Below, piece after piece: positions 1 to 8,743 of a DNA stretch of 64,000 bases; the stretch's first letter is position 1, and each line of letters starts with the position of its first letter. The notes under the pieces were generated by a model. The model worked only from the letters and a program-made list of their open reading frames with translations, made no database searches and was not told where the DNA came from. This stretch comes from Alistipes sp. GTDB taxonomy: Bacteria > Bacteroidota > Bacteroidia > Bacteroidales > Rikenellaceae. A program made the translations under genes and the position numbers. The stretch is from the NCBI GenBank assembly GCA_017381935.1, contig JAFOBG010000013.1, positions 1-64,000 of the forward strand. The letters run 5' to 3'.

Positions 1-1
1 T

Positions 2-112
2 AAATCCATAGAAAGTTTGTCTGAACCAGATATGATTAAGGTTGTGCAGGTAGAAGTATATATATGGACTATCCCAGAGGATTTTAGAAATGAGATTTAT
101 CCCACAGTGTAG
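2..112 (+). CDS. C-terminal end of a truncated upstream gene
   Basis: An open frame enters from the left edge and runs 36 codons to a TAG stop. It ends in residues such as VYIWTIPEDFRNEIYPTV, a normal protein-like composition. The family is not recognised and the start lies outside the window. It lies 54 nt before the first small membrane protein gene and on the same strand, so it could belong to the same transcription unit. The short length makes the call uncertain. Confidence 0.4.
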   Translation, partial: KSIESLSEPDMIKVVQVEVYIWTIPEDFRNEIYPTV

Positions 113-166
113 GGTTATATAGTTAAGACAGAATATTTCCAAAGAGAGATATACATATATTATAGC

Positions 167-607
167 ATGAGAACATTCCGGCAGAAATTTACGCAAACAT
201 CAGCCTTTAGTGTCATAATAATCATAATTATTATGACTTTGGTTGGCATCTGGGCACTATTGGATCGTCCATTTTGGGCTATTATGTGTGCACTGGCATT
301 TATGATATTATTTTTAATTAGGGCAATATCTTCATGCAGTTATTTAACCGTAACTGACAATAAATTCGCCTTAATAAATCCATATATTCGTTATTATCGA
401 GAGTTCTTGTTTGAAGATATAACGCATGCAGATATTTGTTTCGGGGGAACTTATGCATACAACTATCTTCAAATCCGAACTCGTGGCGGAAAGAAATTTA
501 GAAAAGAGATCGATTTGGTTCGCCAAAAAGATTATAATGAGATTTTAAGGATATTCGAAGCTCACGGCATCGAAGTAAAGAAATTTTGGCGAGAGTCTAT
601 TGAATAA
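167..607 (+). CDS. Small membrane protein with a PH-like C-terminal domain
   Basis: This 146-residue protein has two hydrophobic segments at about residues 14-33 and 36-54, followed by a soluble beta-rich part that looks like a bacterial PH-type domain. The arrangement (two helices, then 'CSYLTVTDNKFALINPYIRY') resembles bPH-domain membrane proteins of unknown role. It is a clear paralogue of the next gene: both begin MRTFRQKFT and share the 'INPY..-YRE-L--DIT' core. The two are 36 nt apart and probably cotranscribed. A decayed third copy follows the second. No enzymatic motif is visible. Confidence 0.7.
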   Translation: MRTFRQKFTQTSAFSVIIIIIIMTLVGIWALLDRPFWAIMCALAFMILFLIRAISSCSYLTVTDNKFALINPYIRYYREFLFEDITHADICFGGTYAYNYLQIRTRGGKKFRKEIDLVRQKDYNEILRIFEAHGIEVKKFWRESIE

Positions 608-643
608 GCGACAGTTTGCAACATTCGATACATGTATTGTAGT

Positions 644-1084
644 ATGAGGACATTCAGGCAAAAATTTACAAAAAGTGATTCTTTCTACACGCTAATAGTT
701 GTATATGGTTTGTTGGCAATCTTCGTAGTGCCAGCAATATTTGTATTATATAATCCACAAAATAATACCATTGTATCAATGTCGTGTGGTGCACTAATTA
801 TCTTATTGACAATCTTCTTATCTATAAGAGCAGTGGTTGGCTGTCGTTATATAACAATTAGTGATACAAGCCTATCGTTTATAAATCCATATCTGCACAC
901 TTACCGAGAGATATTGCTATCCGATATTACCCGAGTGAAAATAGAGGTAGGCCGATGTGTGTTTCTCCATATCTGGAACAAACAAGGCAAACGAAATATA
1001 ACTGAAATTGCATTAGTGCCTCGAAAGGATTTGAAAGAGATTGGTAAAATATTCAAAGCCAATAACATCAATATTGTCAATTAG
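644..1084 (+). CDS. Small membrane protein, paralogue of the preceding gene
   Basis: A second copy of the two-helix, PH-like protein. An upstream ATG at 632 is possible, but the paralogue begins MRTFRQKFT and the same string starts at the ATG at 644, so that start is preferred (146 residues, the same length as the paralogue). Hydrophobic segments lie at about residues 14-36 and 42-60, then the beta-rich domain with 'ISDTSLSFINPYLHTYREI'. The function is unknown. Sequence divergence from the first copy is large, so the duplication is old. Confidence 0.7.
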   Translation: MRTFRQKFTKSDSFYTLIVVYGLLAIFVVPAIFVLYNPQNNTIVSMSCGALIILLTIFLSIRAVVGCRYITISDTSLSFINPYLHTYREILLSDITRVKIEVGRCVFLHIWNKQGKRNITEIALVPRKDLKEIGKIFKANNINIVN

Positions 1085-1085
1085 T

Positions 1086-1205
1086 ATAAGGACTTTAAGA
1101 TATAGATTTACGAAAACTATTGATTTTCGCTTAATAATCAAAATCTATATTTTTTATCGGTGCACGAATTGGCAAAATAGTTTGCAGAAATTAATAATTT
1201 TTTTG
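1086..1205 (+). pseudogene. Decayed 5' end of a third paralogue of the PH-like membrane proteins
   Basis: Directly behind the stop of the second copy, one frame reads IRTLRYRFTKTIDFRLIIKI. It aligns with the MRTFRQKFTKSDSF start of the neighbour. The start codon position is ATA instead of ATG, and the frame carries no PH-like domain. The promoter region of the next gene takes over before any such domain could be encoded. This looks like the stump of a third tandem duplicate. Recognition rests on about 15 aligned residues only. Confidence 0.45.
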
Positions 1206-1214
1206 CTAACTTTG
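1181..1214 (+). promoter_or_regulatory. Bacteroidota-type promoter
   Basis: TTTG at 1181-1184 and TAACTTTG at 1207-1214 fit the TTTG / TAnnTTTG pattern of Bacteroidota housekeeping promoters. The spacer is 22 nt, slightly longer than usual. It would give a leader of about 20 nt for the secreted protein at 1238. Confidence 0.5.
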
Positions 1215-1237
1215 TAAAACATTAAAAATAAGATGTT

Positions 1238-1783
1238 ATGAAACGTATAATTTTAGTTCTTCTTTTATTGGCGCCAATGTATTGCTTAAGTGCGCAAACT
1301 CGTACTGATTTAGTATTTATTGGCACATCAATAGATATGCCAAAAGCAGGTGGCGAGTTATCAGATGGACTATATAAATTAAGCTACAAAAAGCACAAGA
1401 ACAAATATGCAAAGAAAAATTCGTGTGTATTTACCATTGTATCTCAAAGTCAAGACTGGACACTGAAATTGCGTCACGCTAATTTCAAGAAGAGGTATTC
1501 TAAAGGAAGAAAAGATCTACAAGTTATTGAAATTGCACCTCACAAGTTGTCCAAGTTGGGTAAGCTTGTGGATGTTGACAAATTTATTGCAACTAAAAGT
1601 AGTGATGATATAAACAAATGGGCTGCAGAGCTTACTTTAGGTAAAGTTAAGATTTGGGTAATTGATCGCCGAGATATACGCAGTTCTAGTTCAGATATCA
1701 ATATTTCCTATAATCTTAAAGCCTATGAGTGCGAGATATGGCCGGTAGACTTACAGATAGACGACGTTTATATAAAGCAATAA
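1238..1783 (+). CDS. Secreted hypothetical protein
   Basis: A 181-residue protein with a signal peptide at residues 1-19 (MKRIILVLLLLAPMYCLSAQ) that ends in an Ala-Gln site. The mature part is basic and beta-rich, with many Lys residues around residues 45-60 and 80-95, and no cysteine pair or catalytic motif that I recognise. It has its own promoter and a strong terminator behind it, so it is probably monocistronic. Secretion is well supported; the family is not recognised. Confidence 0.65.
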   Translation: MKRIILVLLLLAPMYCLSAQTRTDLVFIGTSIDMPKAGGELSDGLYKLSYKKHKNKYAKKNSCVFTIVSQSQDWTLKLRHANFKKRYSKGRKDLQVIEIAPHKLSKLGKLVDVDKFIATKSSDDINKWAAELTLGKVKIWVIDRRDIRSSSSDINISYNLKAYECEIWPVDLQIDDVYIKQ

Positions 1784-1788
1784 ACAAT

Positions 1789-1814
1789 AAAAAAGCACCA
1801 TAAGGTGCTTTTTT
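1789..1814 (+). terminator. Intrinsic terminator
   Basis: GCACC (1795-1799) and GGTGC (1804-1808) form a stem extended by A/T pairs on both sides and followed by a T run. It ends the secreted protein gene. Confidence 0.75.
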
Positions 1815-1903
1815 AGGTAATACTGCCAATTACTTAATCAATTATGCTTACTTTTGTTGATAAAATGGTTATATTGAGTTGAAAGTCAATAAACATATAA
1901 AAT

Positions 1904-3073
1904 ATGAAACGACTACTACCTCTTGTTCTTGTTATTTGTGCCGCTATAGGTTGCACGCCTAAGCATAATCTTGAGATCAGATTAAAAGGTTTTCACAACG
2001 ATACTCTGATTTTGGGTGTAATGACATTGTCGGATTATATTGCCAATAACTATGATAATATGCAGACACAAACCCTTGTGGCTCAAGATGGTGTTATAAA
2101 GACAAATATTCAGACAGATGATTCTGCCAAATATTTTCAGCTTATAGCAACTGAATTATCTGTGCGTGAGGGTGGAGTATCCCTTCCGACACCTGCCGGT
2201 ATAATCAGAAATTTTATTACTTCCAACGACAAAATCAGAATGGAGGTAACACCATTTGACAAGCATATTGAGGTTGCAGTAAAGCGCGGCTCGCGAGCCA
2301 ATAGAGATATTGCAGATGTGAGAAATCAATATCGCAAACTTGCAGCTGACTATTTTGCATTGCTTATCGGAGATAAGGGGCATCAGTTAAGCAGGGTAGA
2401 GTGCGGAGTGGCTATTCAGAATAGTCTAAATGCTATGGATAACGCGTTAATAGAGAGTATCAAAAGCAATCCGGATAGAGTCTCTTCGCTATTCCTTTTA
2501 TTCAACCTAACACTTTTGCCAGACGATATTGTTAAATATATAGAGCATCTAAATCCTACACTTTTATCTCACGAATGGGAGGATGTCAATGCTCTCTATG
2601 AAAAGACAAAGGTGTCGTGCATAGTGAGAAGTAAAGCAACCAAGATGATAGATGAAAATGGAGCGGCTTTTGACTTCACAAGCAAAGATATTAACGGCAA
2701 TGAGTTTACGCTTTCGTCGCTTCGTGGTAAGTGGGTTGTCTTGGATTTTTGGGGTAGCTGGTGCGGTCCTTGTATGCGCGGTGTTCCAATGATGAAGAGA
2801 TATTATGACCGTTATCGTAGTAATATGGAGATTGTCGGCATAGCTTGCAATGACAAACAGGAGCAGTGGCGTAAAGCTGTAGAGAAAAACGAGATGAGTT
2901 GGATAAATATCTTTCACCCCGATGATACTCTACCTGCCAATAGTATTATGATGAACTATGCCGTCACTAATTTTCCTACAAAGGTTATCATCACACCTGA
3001 AGGTCGCCTACACAAAGTGTTCGTCGGTGAGACTGAAGATTTCTACACAGAGATAGACAATATAATGAAATAA
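1904..3073 (+). CDS. TlpA-like thioredoxin-fold lipoprotein
   Basis: A 389-residue lipoprotein (lipobox 'VICAAIGC', Cys17). Residues ~20-240 form an N-terminal region of the DUF4369 type common in Bacteroidota. Residues ~255-389 form an AhpC/TSA thioredoxin fold with the active site WGSWCGPCMRG. Such envelope proteins reduce or isomerise disulfides in the periplasm, or act on extracytoplasmic thiols; the partner is unknown here. The conserved cis-Pro region ('NFPTKVII') is present, so the redox site looks intact. The gene stands alone between two terminators. Confidence 0.85.
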   Translation: MKRLLPLVLVICAAIGCTPKHNLEIRLKGFHNDTLILGVMTLSDYIANNYDNMQTQTLVAQDGVIKTNIQTDDSAKYFQLIATELSVREGGVSLPTPAGIIRNFITSNDKIRMEVTPFDKHIEVAVKRGSRANRDIADVRNQYRKLAADYFALLIGDKGHQLSRVECGVAIQNSLNAMDNALIESIKSNPDRVSSLFLLFNLTLLPDDIVKYIEHLNPTLLSHEWEDVNALYEKTKVSCIVRSKATKMIDENGAAFDFTSKDINGNEFTLSSLRGKWVVLDFWGSWCGPCMRGVPMMKRYYDRYRSNMEIVGIACNDKQEQWRKAVEKNEMSWINIFHPDDTLPANSIMMNYAVTNFPTKVIITPEGRLHKVFVGETEDFYTEIDNIMK

Positions 3074-3092
3074 AACGCAAGGATCTAATAGC

Positions 3093-3121
3093 AAAAAAAG
3101 CACCCTTCGGGGTGCTTTTTT
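3093..3121. terminator. Intrinsic terminator, possibly bidirectional
   Basis: GCACCC-ttcg-GGGTGC stem with A7 before and T6 after. It lies between the convergent TlpA-like and rhodanese genes and can serve both. Confidence 0.8.
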
Positions 3122-3145
3122 ATTGCTTATTGCGACAGAAAGTTT

Positions 3146-3520
3146 CTACTGTTCTATTTCGCCTTTCCACGAGATAATGCCCTCTGAAAGTTCTGTAACA
3201 TCATAGCCACATCCTGCCATTATATCAGCAGCCTCCTTGCTACGACGACCTCCACGACAATATACTGCAATAGGGCGAGATTTGTCAAGTTCATTGACTT
3301 TAGCTCTGAAATTCTCATCATCAATATTGATATTTATTGCACCAGGGATATGCCCAGAATTGAACTCTTCAGGTGTGCGCGAATCAATAAGTTGCACCTG
3401 CTCATTGCCAATAAACTTCGCAAAACTATCGGCATCTACCGAATCATAGCCTTTATTTCTATTTGTGCCACAGCTAACTAATATTGTAGCAGCAAACAAA
3501 ACATACAACATCTTTCTCAT
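3146..3520 (-). CDS. Rhodanese-like lipoprotein
   Basis: A 124-residue protein with a lipobox 'ATILVSC' (Cys17) followed by one rhodanese domain. The motifs are 'VQLIDSRTPEEFNSGHIPGAINI' near the middle and the active-site loop CRGGRRS with the catalytic Cys. Single-domain periplasmic rhodaneses move sulfane sulfur or bind oxyanions; the substrate cannot be read from the sequence. It is monocistronic and converges with the TlpA-like gene. Confidence 0.85.
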   Translation of the reverse strand: MRKMLYVLFAATILVSCGTNRNKGYDSVDADSFAKFIGNEQVQLIDSRTPEEFNSGHIPGAININIDDENFRAKVNELDKSRPIAVYCRGGRRSKEAADIMAGCGYDVTELSEGIISWKGEIEQ

Positions 3521-3703
3521 AGTCTCTCTTTTTTAATAGTTTTAATTCCTATACAAAAGTAATAAATAGGTTATAATGTTGCAAATATTATAAGAGAAAA
3601 CTATATTGTAATATTTTATACGGTTATAATTGAAACTTATATCTTAAATTTACCCTATTTCCTTGCGAAGTTTAATTTTGTCGTGAAAAAGTAATTGTAC
3701 AAT

Positions 3704-4359
3704 TCAATTTCTATCTTCATTTCGCATTGTATTGAGTTGCTCAATACTTATTTCAGGGTTGTATTTTGCATCTATACCTGTAGTTTTAGTTAAAAGCTCG
3801 AGATAGTCCGCCATAGAAGACAAGCCAACAGAGGCGTGTAAAGAGTCGAGCAGATTAGGATTTTCTACGGGATAGACATAGAGTTGCATTTTATTATTTT
3901 TCCCCAAACTGAACTGTCTGACTACCATAGCGTTGTGGACGACTGTTTTTCATTGCTACACGGTCATACAATACTGCAAATTCATCTTTGCCAATCAATC
4001 CATCTTGCGACCATTTTTCCATTAAGGGTAAATATTGTTCCTGCTTGTCGAGAGATACATGATCTATAACAATTCAGATAGTTTTATATGATTGAGGAGT
4101 AAGATTTAAGCCCAAACCCTTGTTGATTATGCTATCTACGATAGACATATTCTTTGCATCTATAAGATTAACAGCCTCGCTTGTGGCTATTAACGAATCT
4201 ACAAGTTCGGTGCGACCATCCACTGTAACGGCTTTTGTGAGTTCTATCATTTGATAGCGTATGCTTTGGTCTCTATCCCATACCTCAGCCAAAATGGCAT
4301 CTGTCGATTTATTTGAGTTTCAGGCTGCCAAAAAAGTCAATAATATACACCCTTCTCAT
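3704..4359 (-). pseudogene. Decayed DUF6624-family lipoprotein
   Basis: Joining frames restores a DUF6624-like lipoprotein related to the intact gene at 48931-49566. Four lesions are visible. There is one extra G in the G run at 4350-4352 just behind the ATG at 4357-4359. The lipobox Cys codon is TGA at 4320-4322 (…LAA-stop-NSNKSTD). A Trp codon is TGA at 4074-4076 in 'SYKTI-stop-IVIDH', where the homologue has 'KAIWLVVQH'. There is one extra base in the A5 run at 3898-3902, after 'RYGSQT'. The preserved stretches between lesions show recent decay. Function of the family is unknown. Confidence 0.85.
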
Positions 4360-4396
4360 AATACATGCAATTCTTGTTTATATGGAAAAATAAAAC

Positions 4397-4430
4397 ACCT
4401 ACGCCACACACTATTGTGAGCAGCGTAGGT
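4397..4430 (-). terminator. Terminator of the pyr operon
   Basis: ACCTACGC (4397-4404) pairs with GCGTAGGT (4423-4430), with an inner CACA/TGTG pairing. On the minus strand the stem is followed by GTTTTATTTTT. It lies just behind the pyrB stop. Confidence 0.75.
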
Positions 4431-4447
4431 TTAATATTGTATTACTA

Positions 4448-5518
4448 TTACTCTGCCTTGGTGTCGCAGTAGTAGCAGCGGTGAACGCCGTTGTCGGCGG
4501 TGTAGAAATAACGCTCCATAGGCTCGTTGTTGGTGATGCACTTATGGTTAGGGCAGCGCATACCCTCAATTTCGCCCTTCTCATGGCGTTCTACCATTTG
4601 CTCGCCCTTCCAACGCATAAGCGATAGAATAAGTGCCATGCGGACAAACTTACCATTTTCAACCTGACGGAAATATGCCGCACGAGGGTCTGCATCAACC
4701 TCACGTGTAATCTCGTTTACACGTGGCAGTGGGTGAAGAACAGCCATGCGCTCTTTTGCCAAAGCCATACGCTCAGTGTCAAGTACGAAACAATTTTTAA
4801 CTCTCTCATACTCCGCTTCATCTGTGAAGCGCTCCTTCTGTACACGAGTCATATAGAGGATGTCGAGTTCGCTCATAACCTCCTCAATGCTTGCAGCCTC
4901 TGTGTACTCAATGCCGTACTTGTCGCAGATGTCGGTCTTGATGTAATCTGGCAGACGAAGCTCCTCAGGAGAGATAAGTACAATCTTTATTCCTGTATAG
5001 CGCACAAGCGCCTTAATAAGAGAGTGTACTGTACGTCCATACTTCAAATCTCCGCAGAAACCGATTGTAATATTATCAACATGTCCCAACTCTCGGGTTA
5101 TAGTGAGCAAATCGGTAAGTGTTTGGGTAGGGTGGGAGTGGCTACCGTCGCCCGCATTGATAATAGGCACAGGAGATACAGCAGAGGCTGCAAGTTGTGC
5201 GCCCTCAATGTGGTGGCGCATGGCGATAATATCTGCAAAGCAACCAACTACACGCACTGTATCCTCAACAGTCTCACCCTTACTTACCGAGGATGAGGCT
5301 GCATCTGAGAATCCCAAAACATTGCCGCCAAGCTCCATCATTGCCGAGGTAAAGCTCAGACGAGTACGGGTACTTGGCTCATAGAAGAGGGTTGCGAGTT
5401 TCTTGCCTTTCATCTTCTCACTATAAGCCTCACGATTGGCAATAATATCAAGTGCAAGAGCAACAATGTCGTCAGTCTCCTTGCGAGTTAGATCTGTAGG
5501 GTCTATAAGGTGCCTCAT
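4448..5518 (-). CDS. pyrB: Aspartate carbamoyltransferase with a fused PyrI-type zinc domain
   Basis: This 356-residue enzyme condenses carbamoyl phosphate and aspartate to carbamoyl aspartate. Residues 1-~305 are a full catalytic chain, with carbamoyl-phosphate loop FYEPSTRTR, 'SSSVSKGET', 'GDGSHSHPTQTLTD' and 'HPLPRVNEI'. Behind it, residues 320-356 hold a four-cysteine module (Cys322, Cys327, Cys348, Cys351; CPNHKC…CYYC) that closely matches the zinc domain of the PyrI regulatory chain (CPNSNC…CKYC in E. coli). The nucleotide-binding allosteric domain of PyrI is absent, and no separate pyrI lies in the window. It is the last gene of the pyr operon, 198 nt behind pyrE. Confidence 0.95.
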   Translation of the reverse strand: MRHLIDPTDLTRKETDDIVALALDIIANREAYSEKMKGKKLATLFYEPSTRTRLSFTSAMMELGGNVLGFSDAASSSVSKGETVEDTVRVVGCFADIIAMRHHIEGAQLAASAVSPVPIINAGDGSHSHPTQTLTDLLTITRELGHVDNITIGFCGDLKYGRTVHSLIKALVRYTGIKIVLISPEELRLPDYIKTDICDKYGIEYTEAASIEEVMSELDILYMTRVQKERFTDEAEYERVKNCFVLDTERMALAKERMAVLHPLPRVNEITREVDADPRAAYFRQVENGKFVRMALILSLMRWKGEQMVERHEKGEIEGMRCPNHKCITNNEPMERYFYTADNGVHRCYYCDTKAE

Positions 5519-5628
5519 ATGGGTTGTGTTTTAGTTATCTGTAATTTATTATTTGTTAGTAACTGATTTGAATTTGTTTGCGAGATTATTTAATAGCTGT
5601 TTTGTGGCAATTTGTCGCTATAATTTGA

Positions 5629-5643
5629 GACACCTAGGGTGTC
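5629..5643. repeat. Short inverted repeat in the pyrE-pyrB gap
   Basis: GACACC-tag-GGTGTC is a perfect 6-bp dyad in the 198-nt gap between pyrE and pyrB. No T run follows, so it is not an obvious terminator. It could be an operator, a processing site or an mRNA stability element. I see no clear promoter or small gene in the rest of the gap. Confidence 0.4.
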
Positions 5644-5716
5644 CTATGTAACAAGAATTATGGCGGCAAAGTGTCGAAAATAGTATTAAAGAACGCAGTA
5701 AAGAAGTTTAAGTTAG

Positions 5717-6346
5717 TTACTTAATCCAAGACTCATCAGAGGGGTTGTTGCGGAAAGCAAGGATTCTATCTTTCCACTCAGGTGCGATATAACCCTCCTC
5801 TACAGCAACCTCAACAAGAGTGTCAAGATTTGACAGAGAGTAGTTTACGGTATTTGCAGCAGCGATTCTCTCAATACCACGCTTCATACCATAAGTAAAG
5901 ATACTTACAATACCCAAAACATCAGCACCTGCCTCACGAAGTGCCTCAACAACCTCAATGCAGCTACCGCCTGTAGATATAAGATCCTCGATAACAACAA
6001 CCTTTGTTCCTGGCTCAAGTTTACCCTCAATACGGTTTGTACGGCCGTGATCCTTAGCTCCGCTACGTACATAACCCATAGGCATATTAAGAATTGTTGC
6101 AGCTATAGCAGCATGAGCAATACCAGCAGTAGATGTACCCATAAGGCACTCACACTCAGGGAAGTGCTTGCGAACAAGTTCAGCAAGACCAGCCTCAACT
6201 TTCTCACGAGCAGATGGCGCAGTGAGAATTAGGCGGTTATCGCAATAAATAGGACTCTTAATGCCACTTGCCCAAGTAAATGGCTGCTCAGGGCGAAGGA
6301 ATACTGCGCTGATGTTCAGTAGCTCTTTTGCAATTATTTTTTCCAT
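5717..6346 (-). CDS. pyrE: Orotate phosphoribosyltransferase
   Basis: A 209-residue enzyme that joins orotate to PRPP to give OMP. The PRPP-binding motif is 'VVVIEDLISTGGSC' and the catalytic-loop region is 'SGAKDHGRTNRIEG'. Length and order fit bacterial PyrE. It lies 38 nt behind pyrF in the pyr operon, so OMP formation and decarboxylation are encoded side by side. Confidence 0.95.
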   Translation of the reverse strand: MEKIIAKELLNISAVFLRPEQPFTWASGIKSPIYCDNRLILTAPSAREKVEAGLAELVRKHFPECECLMGTSTAGIAHAAIAATILNMPMGYVRSGAKDHGRTNRIEGKLEPGTKVVVIEDLISTGGSCIEVVEALREAGADVLGIVSIFTYGMKRGIERIAAANTVNYSLSNLDTLVEVAVEEGYIAPEWKDRILAFRNNPSDESWIK

Positions 6347-6384
6347 ATAAGAATTGTTTTAATTTATTTAATCACGTTTTAAGA

Positions 6385-7083
6385 TTATTCTCCAATAAAC
6401 TCACGGCAGCAACGCTCATAAGCCTCAACAGGATCTGCCGCAGCTGTGATTGGACGGCCTACAACGATAAAGTCTGAGCCAATCTCGCAGGCACGAGCAG
6501 GGGTAGTAATTCTTACTTGGTCATCTGCTGCGGCATCAGCAAAACGGATACCTGGTGTAATAGTCTTAAACTCGCTGCCGCAATCCTCTTTAACCAACTT
6601 AGCCTCAAGAGGTGAGCATACAACGCCATCAAGACCAGCCTCCTTTGCATTCTGGGCATACTTGGCAATAGTATCGTTGATAGTTGCGCCAATAAGTAGC
6701 TCATTCTGCATACGCTCCTGACTTGTAGAGGTAAGCTGAGTTACAGCAATAAGCAATGGACGTGTGCCGTCTGGTCGAGTAAGCCCCTCAAGAGCTGCAC
6801 GCATCATGTCAATAGTACCTGCAGCATGTACGTTGGTCATATCTACATCCAAACGAGAAAGAACACTCATAGCTTTGCGCACTGTATTTGGGATATCATG
6901 TAACTTAAGGTCAAGGAAAATCTTATGTCCGCGAGCCTTAATCTCACGTACAATTGCAGGACCCTCCGCATAAAAGAGTTCCATACCAATCTTTACAAAT
7001 GGCTTACGACCTGTAAAGCGGTCAAGGAAAGTCAATGTCTGCTCTTTGCTTGAGAAATCACAAGCGATAATTACATCTCTCAT
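6385..7083 (-). CDS. pyrF: Orotidine 5'-phosphate decarboxylase
   Basis: A 232-residue TIM-barrel enzyme of the standard short class that converts OMP to UMP. The catalytic Asp-Lys-x-x-Asp motif is seen in '[15 protein letters not shown]', and the phosphate-binding end in '[16 protein letters not shown]'. It is 13 nt behind pyrD and part of the pyr operon. Confidence 0.95.
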   Translation of the reverse strand: MRDVIIACDFSSKEQTLTFLDRFTGRKPFVKIGMELFYAEGPAIVREIKARGHKIFLDLKLHDIPNTVRKAMSVLSRLDVDMTNVHAAGTIDMMRAALEGLTRPDGTRPLLIAVTQLTSTSQERMQNELLIGATINDTIAKYAQNAKEAGLDGVVCSPLEAKLVKEDCGSEFKTITPGIRFADAAADDQVRITTPARACEIGSDFIVVGRPITAAADPVEAYERCCREFIGE

Positions 7084-7096
7084 AGTTTTTAGATCG

Positions 7097-8011
7097 TTAT
7101 TTTACTACTCCAATAATATCTCTCAGTCGCTCGATGCCAAGTCTCTCCATAACCTCTGGCAGAGAGTCGATAATCTGCTTACAAGCAAAAGGATTACGCA
7201 GATTTTCTGCACCTACCTGCACTGCGCTTGCACCTGCCATCATCATCTCGATAACATCCTCTGCAGTGGCAACTCCGCCACAGCCCATAATAGGAATATG
7301 ACATGCATTTGCTACCTGATATACCATTCTGACAGCAATAGGGAAGATTGCTCGACCGGAGAATCCTCCCATCTTATTTGCAATTACGGGACGACGACGA
7401 GCAATGTCTATTCTCATTCCGAGCATAGTGTTAATCAGCGTAAGTCCGTCAGCTCCAGCCTCCTCACAAGCACGAGCAATAGAGACAATATCTGTTACGT
7501 TTGGACTTAGCTTGATAAATACAGGTTTTGTTGTTACAGCTTTAACTGCTGCAGTTACAGCCGCAGCACTCTCAGCAGAAGTACCGAATGCCATGCCTCC
7601 ATTGTGAACATTAGGGCATGAAACATTGACCTCAATAATCTCAACCTGCTCCTCTTTGTCAATTTTGCTACAGCACTCAACATATTCTTCAATAGAGAAA
7701 CCGCTGATATTGGCAATAATTGGTTTGCGGAATATCTTGCGAAGATGAGGAAGTTCATGACTGATAACTGTATCAATACCAGGATTCTGCAAGCCTACAG
7801 AGTTGATAAGCCCAGAACTACACTCGGCAATACGAGGGGTAGGATTGCCAAAACGAGCCTCACGGGTTGTTCCCTTAACAGATATTGAGCCAAGGCAGTT
7901 TATATCGTAAATATCTGCCATTTCTGCTCCGAAACCAAAGGTTCCACTTGCAGGCACTACCGGATTGTCAAGCTCTACGTCGCATAGTGTGGTTGATAAA
8001 TCTCTTACCAT
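7097..8011 (-). CDS. pyrD: Dihydroorotate dehydrogenase, class 1B catalytic subunit
   Basis: A 304-residue FMN flavoprotein that oxidises dihydroorotate to orotate. Key motifs are '[13 protein letters not shown]' near the N-terminus, the catalytic-Cys loop '[12 protein letters not shown]' and 'LSPNVTDIV'. A cysteine base and an adjacent pyrK mark it as the NAD-linked 1B type. It overlaps pyrK by 7 nt, which suggests coupled translation of the two subunits. Confidence 0.95.
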   Translation of the reverse strand: MVRDLSTTLCDVELDNPVVPASGTFGFGAEMADIYDINCLGSISVKGTTREARFGNPTPRIAECSSGLINSVGLQNPGIDTVISHELPHLRKIFRKPIIANISGFSIEEYVECCSKIDKEEQVEIIEVNVSCPNVHNGGMAFGTSAESAAAVTAAVKAVTTKPVFIKLSPNVTDIVSIARACEEAGADGLTLINTMLGMRIDIARRRPVIANKMGGFSGRAIFPIAVRMVYQVANACHIPIMGCGGVATAEDVIEMMMAGASAVQVGAENLRNPFACKQIIDSLPEVMERLGIERLRDIIGVVK

Positions 8012-8742
8012 AATATCTCCTCCTTTCCAAATACAGGACCCTCTTTGCAGACACGCTTAGCTCCTGAAGCAGTTTGAATAGAGCAGCCCATACATATACC
8101 AAAACCACAACCCATACGCTCCTCAAGGCTTATTTGGCCATCTATATCAAGCGTAGAGCAGAGTGCTTTAAGCATTGGCAGTGGTCCGCATGAGTAGAAT
8201 AAGTCTGACTTAATATCAGCCTCCTTAATAGCATCAGTTACAAAACCCTTTATTCCATAACTACCATCTGCTGTAGCTACTACTACATTTGCACCCAGCG
8301 TCTCAAACTCCTCTTTATAGAATATCTCAGATGCGGTGTTAAAGCCTAAAACAACAGTTACACTCTTACCTTTAGCTATAAGATTGCGTGCTAAACGATA
8401 TAATGGAGGAACGCCCACTCCGCCACCTACAAGCAGTGGAGCGTTACACTCTATACTATCATTAAATCCATTGCCAAGGCCTGTCAATGTGTCTATTTTT
8501 GCCCCTACGCTAAGCTCTGCCATCTGTTTAGTGCCTTTGCCTACCACTTTATATATTAGTGTCAACTTGCCATCGTCGTAGTTGCACACAGAGATAGGGC
8601 GGCGGAGGAAAAGACCCTCAACGCTTAGCTCTACAAACTGTCCCGGAGCTGTTATGGCCTCGGTGTTGCCTGCAAGCTCCATTTGATAGACGCTATCTGT
8701 AAGTTGGCGGTTGGATATGACTTCAAAAACTACCTGTTTCAT
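8005..8742 (-). CDS. pyrK: Dihydroorotate dehydrogenase electron-transfer subunit
   Basis: A 245-residue FAD and [2Fe-2S] protein that passes electrons from PyrD to NAD+. An FAD-binding barrel ('FLRRPISVCNYDDG') is followed by an NAD-binding part ('LLVGGGVGVPPLYRLA') and the C-terminal cluster motif GCGFGICMGCSIQT…CKEG. A longer frame exists upstream, but the ATG at 8740-8742 follows the carB stop by one base and begins MKQVVFEV, so it is chosen as the start. Confidence 0.93.
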   Translation of the reverse strand: MKQVVFEVISNRQLTDSVYQMELAGNTEAITAPGQFVELSVEGLFLRRPISVCNYDDGKLTLIYKVVGKGTKQMAELSVGAKIDTLTGLGNGFNDSIECNAPLLVGGGVGVPPLYRLARNLIAKGKSVTVVLGFNTASEIFYKEEFETLGANVVVATADGSYGIKGFVTDAIKEADIKSDLFYSCGPLPMLKALCSTLDIDGQISLEERMGCGFGICMGCSIQTASGAKRVCKEGPVFGKEEILW

Positions 8743-8743
8743 A

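Noticed and set aside
4733..5296. A 187-codon plus-strand frame opposite pyrB
   Set aside because: Antisense shadow of a certain gene; no protein-like motifs.
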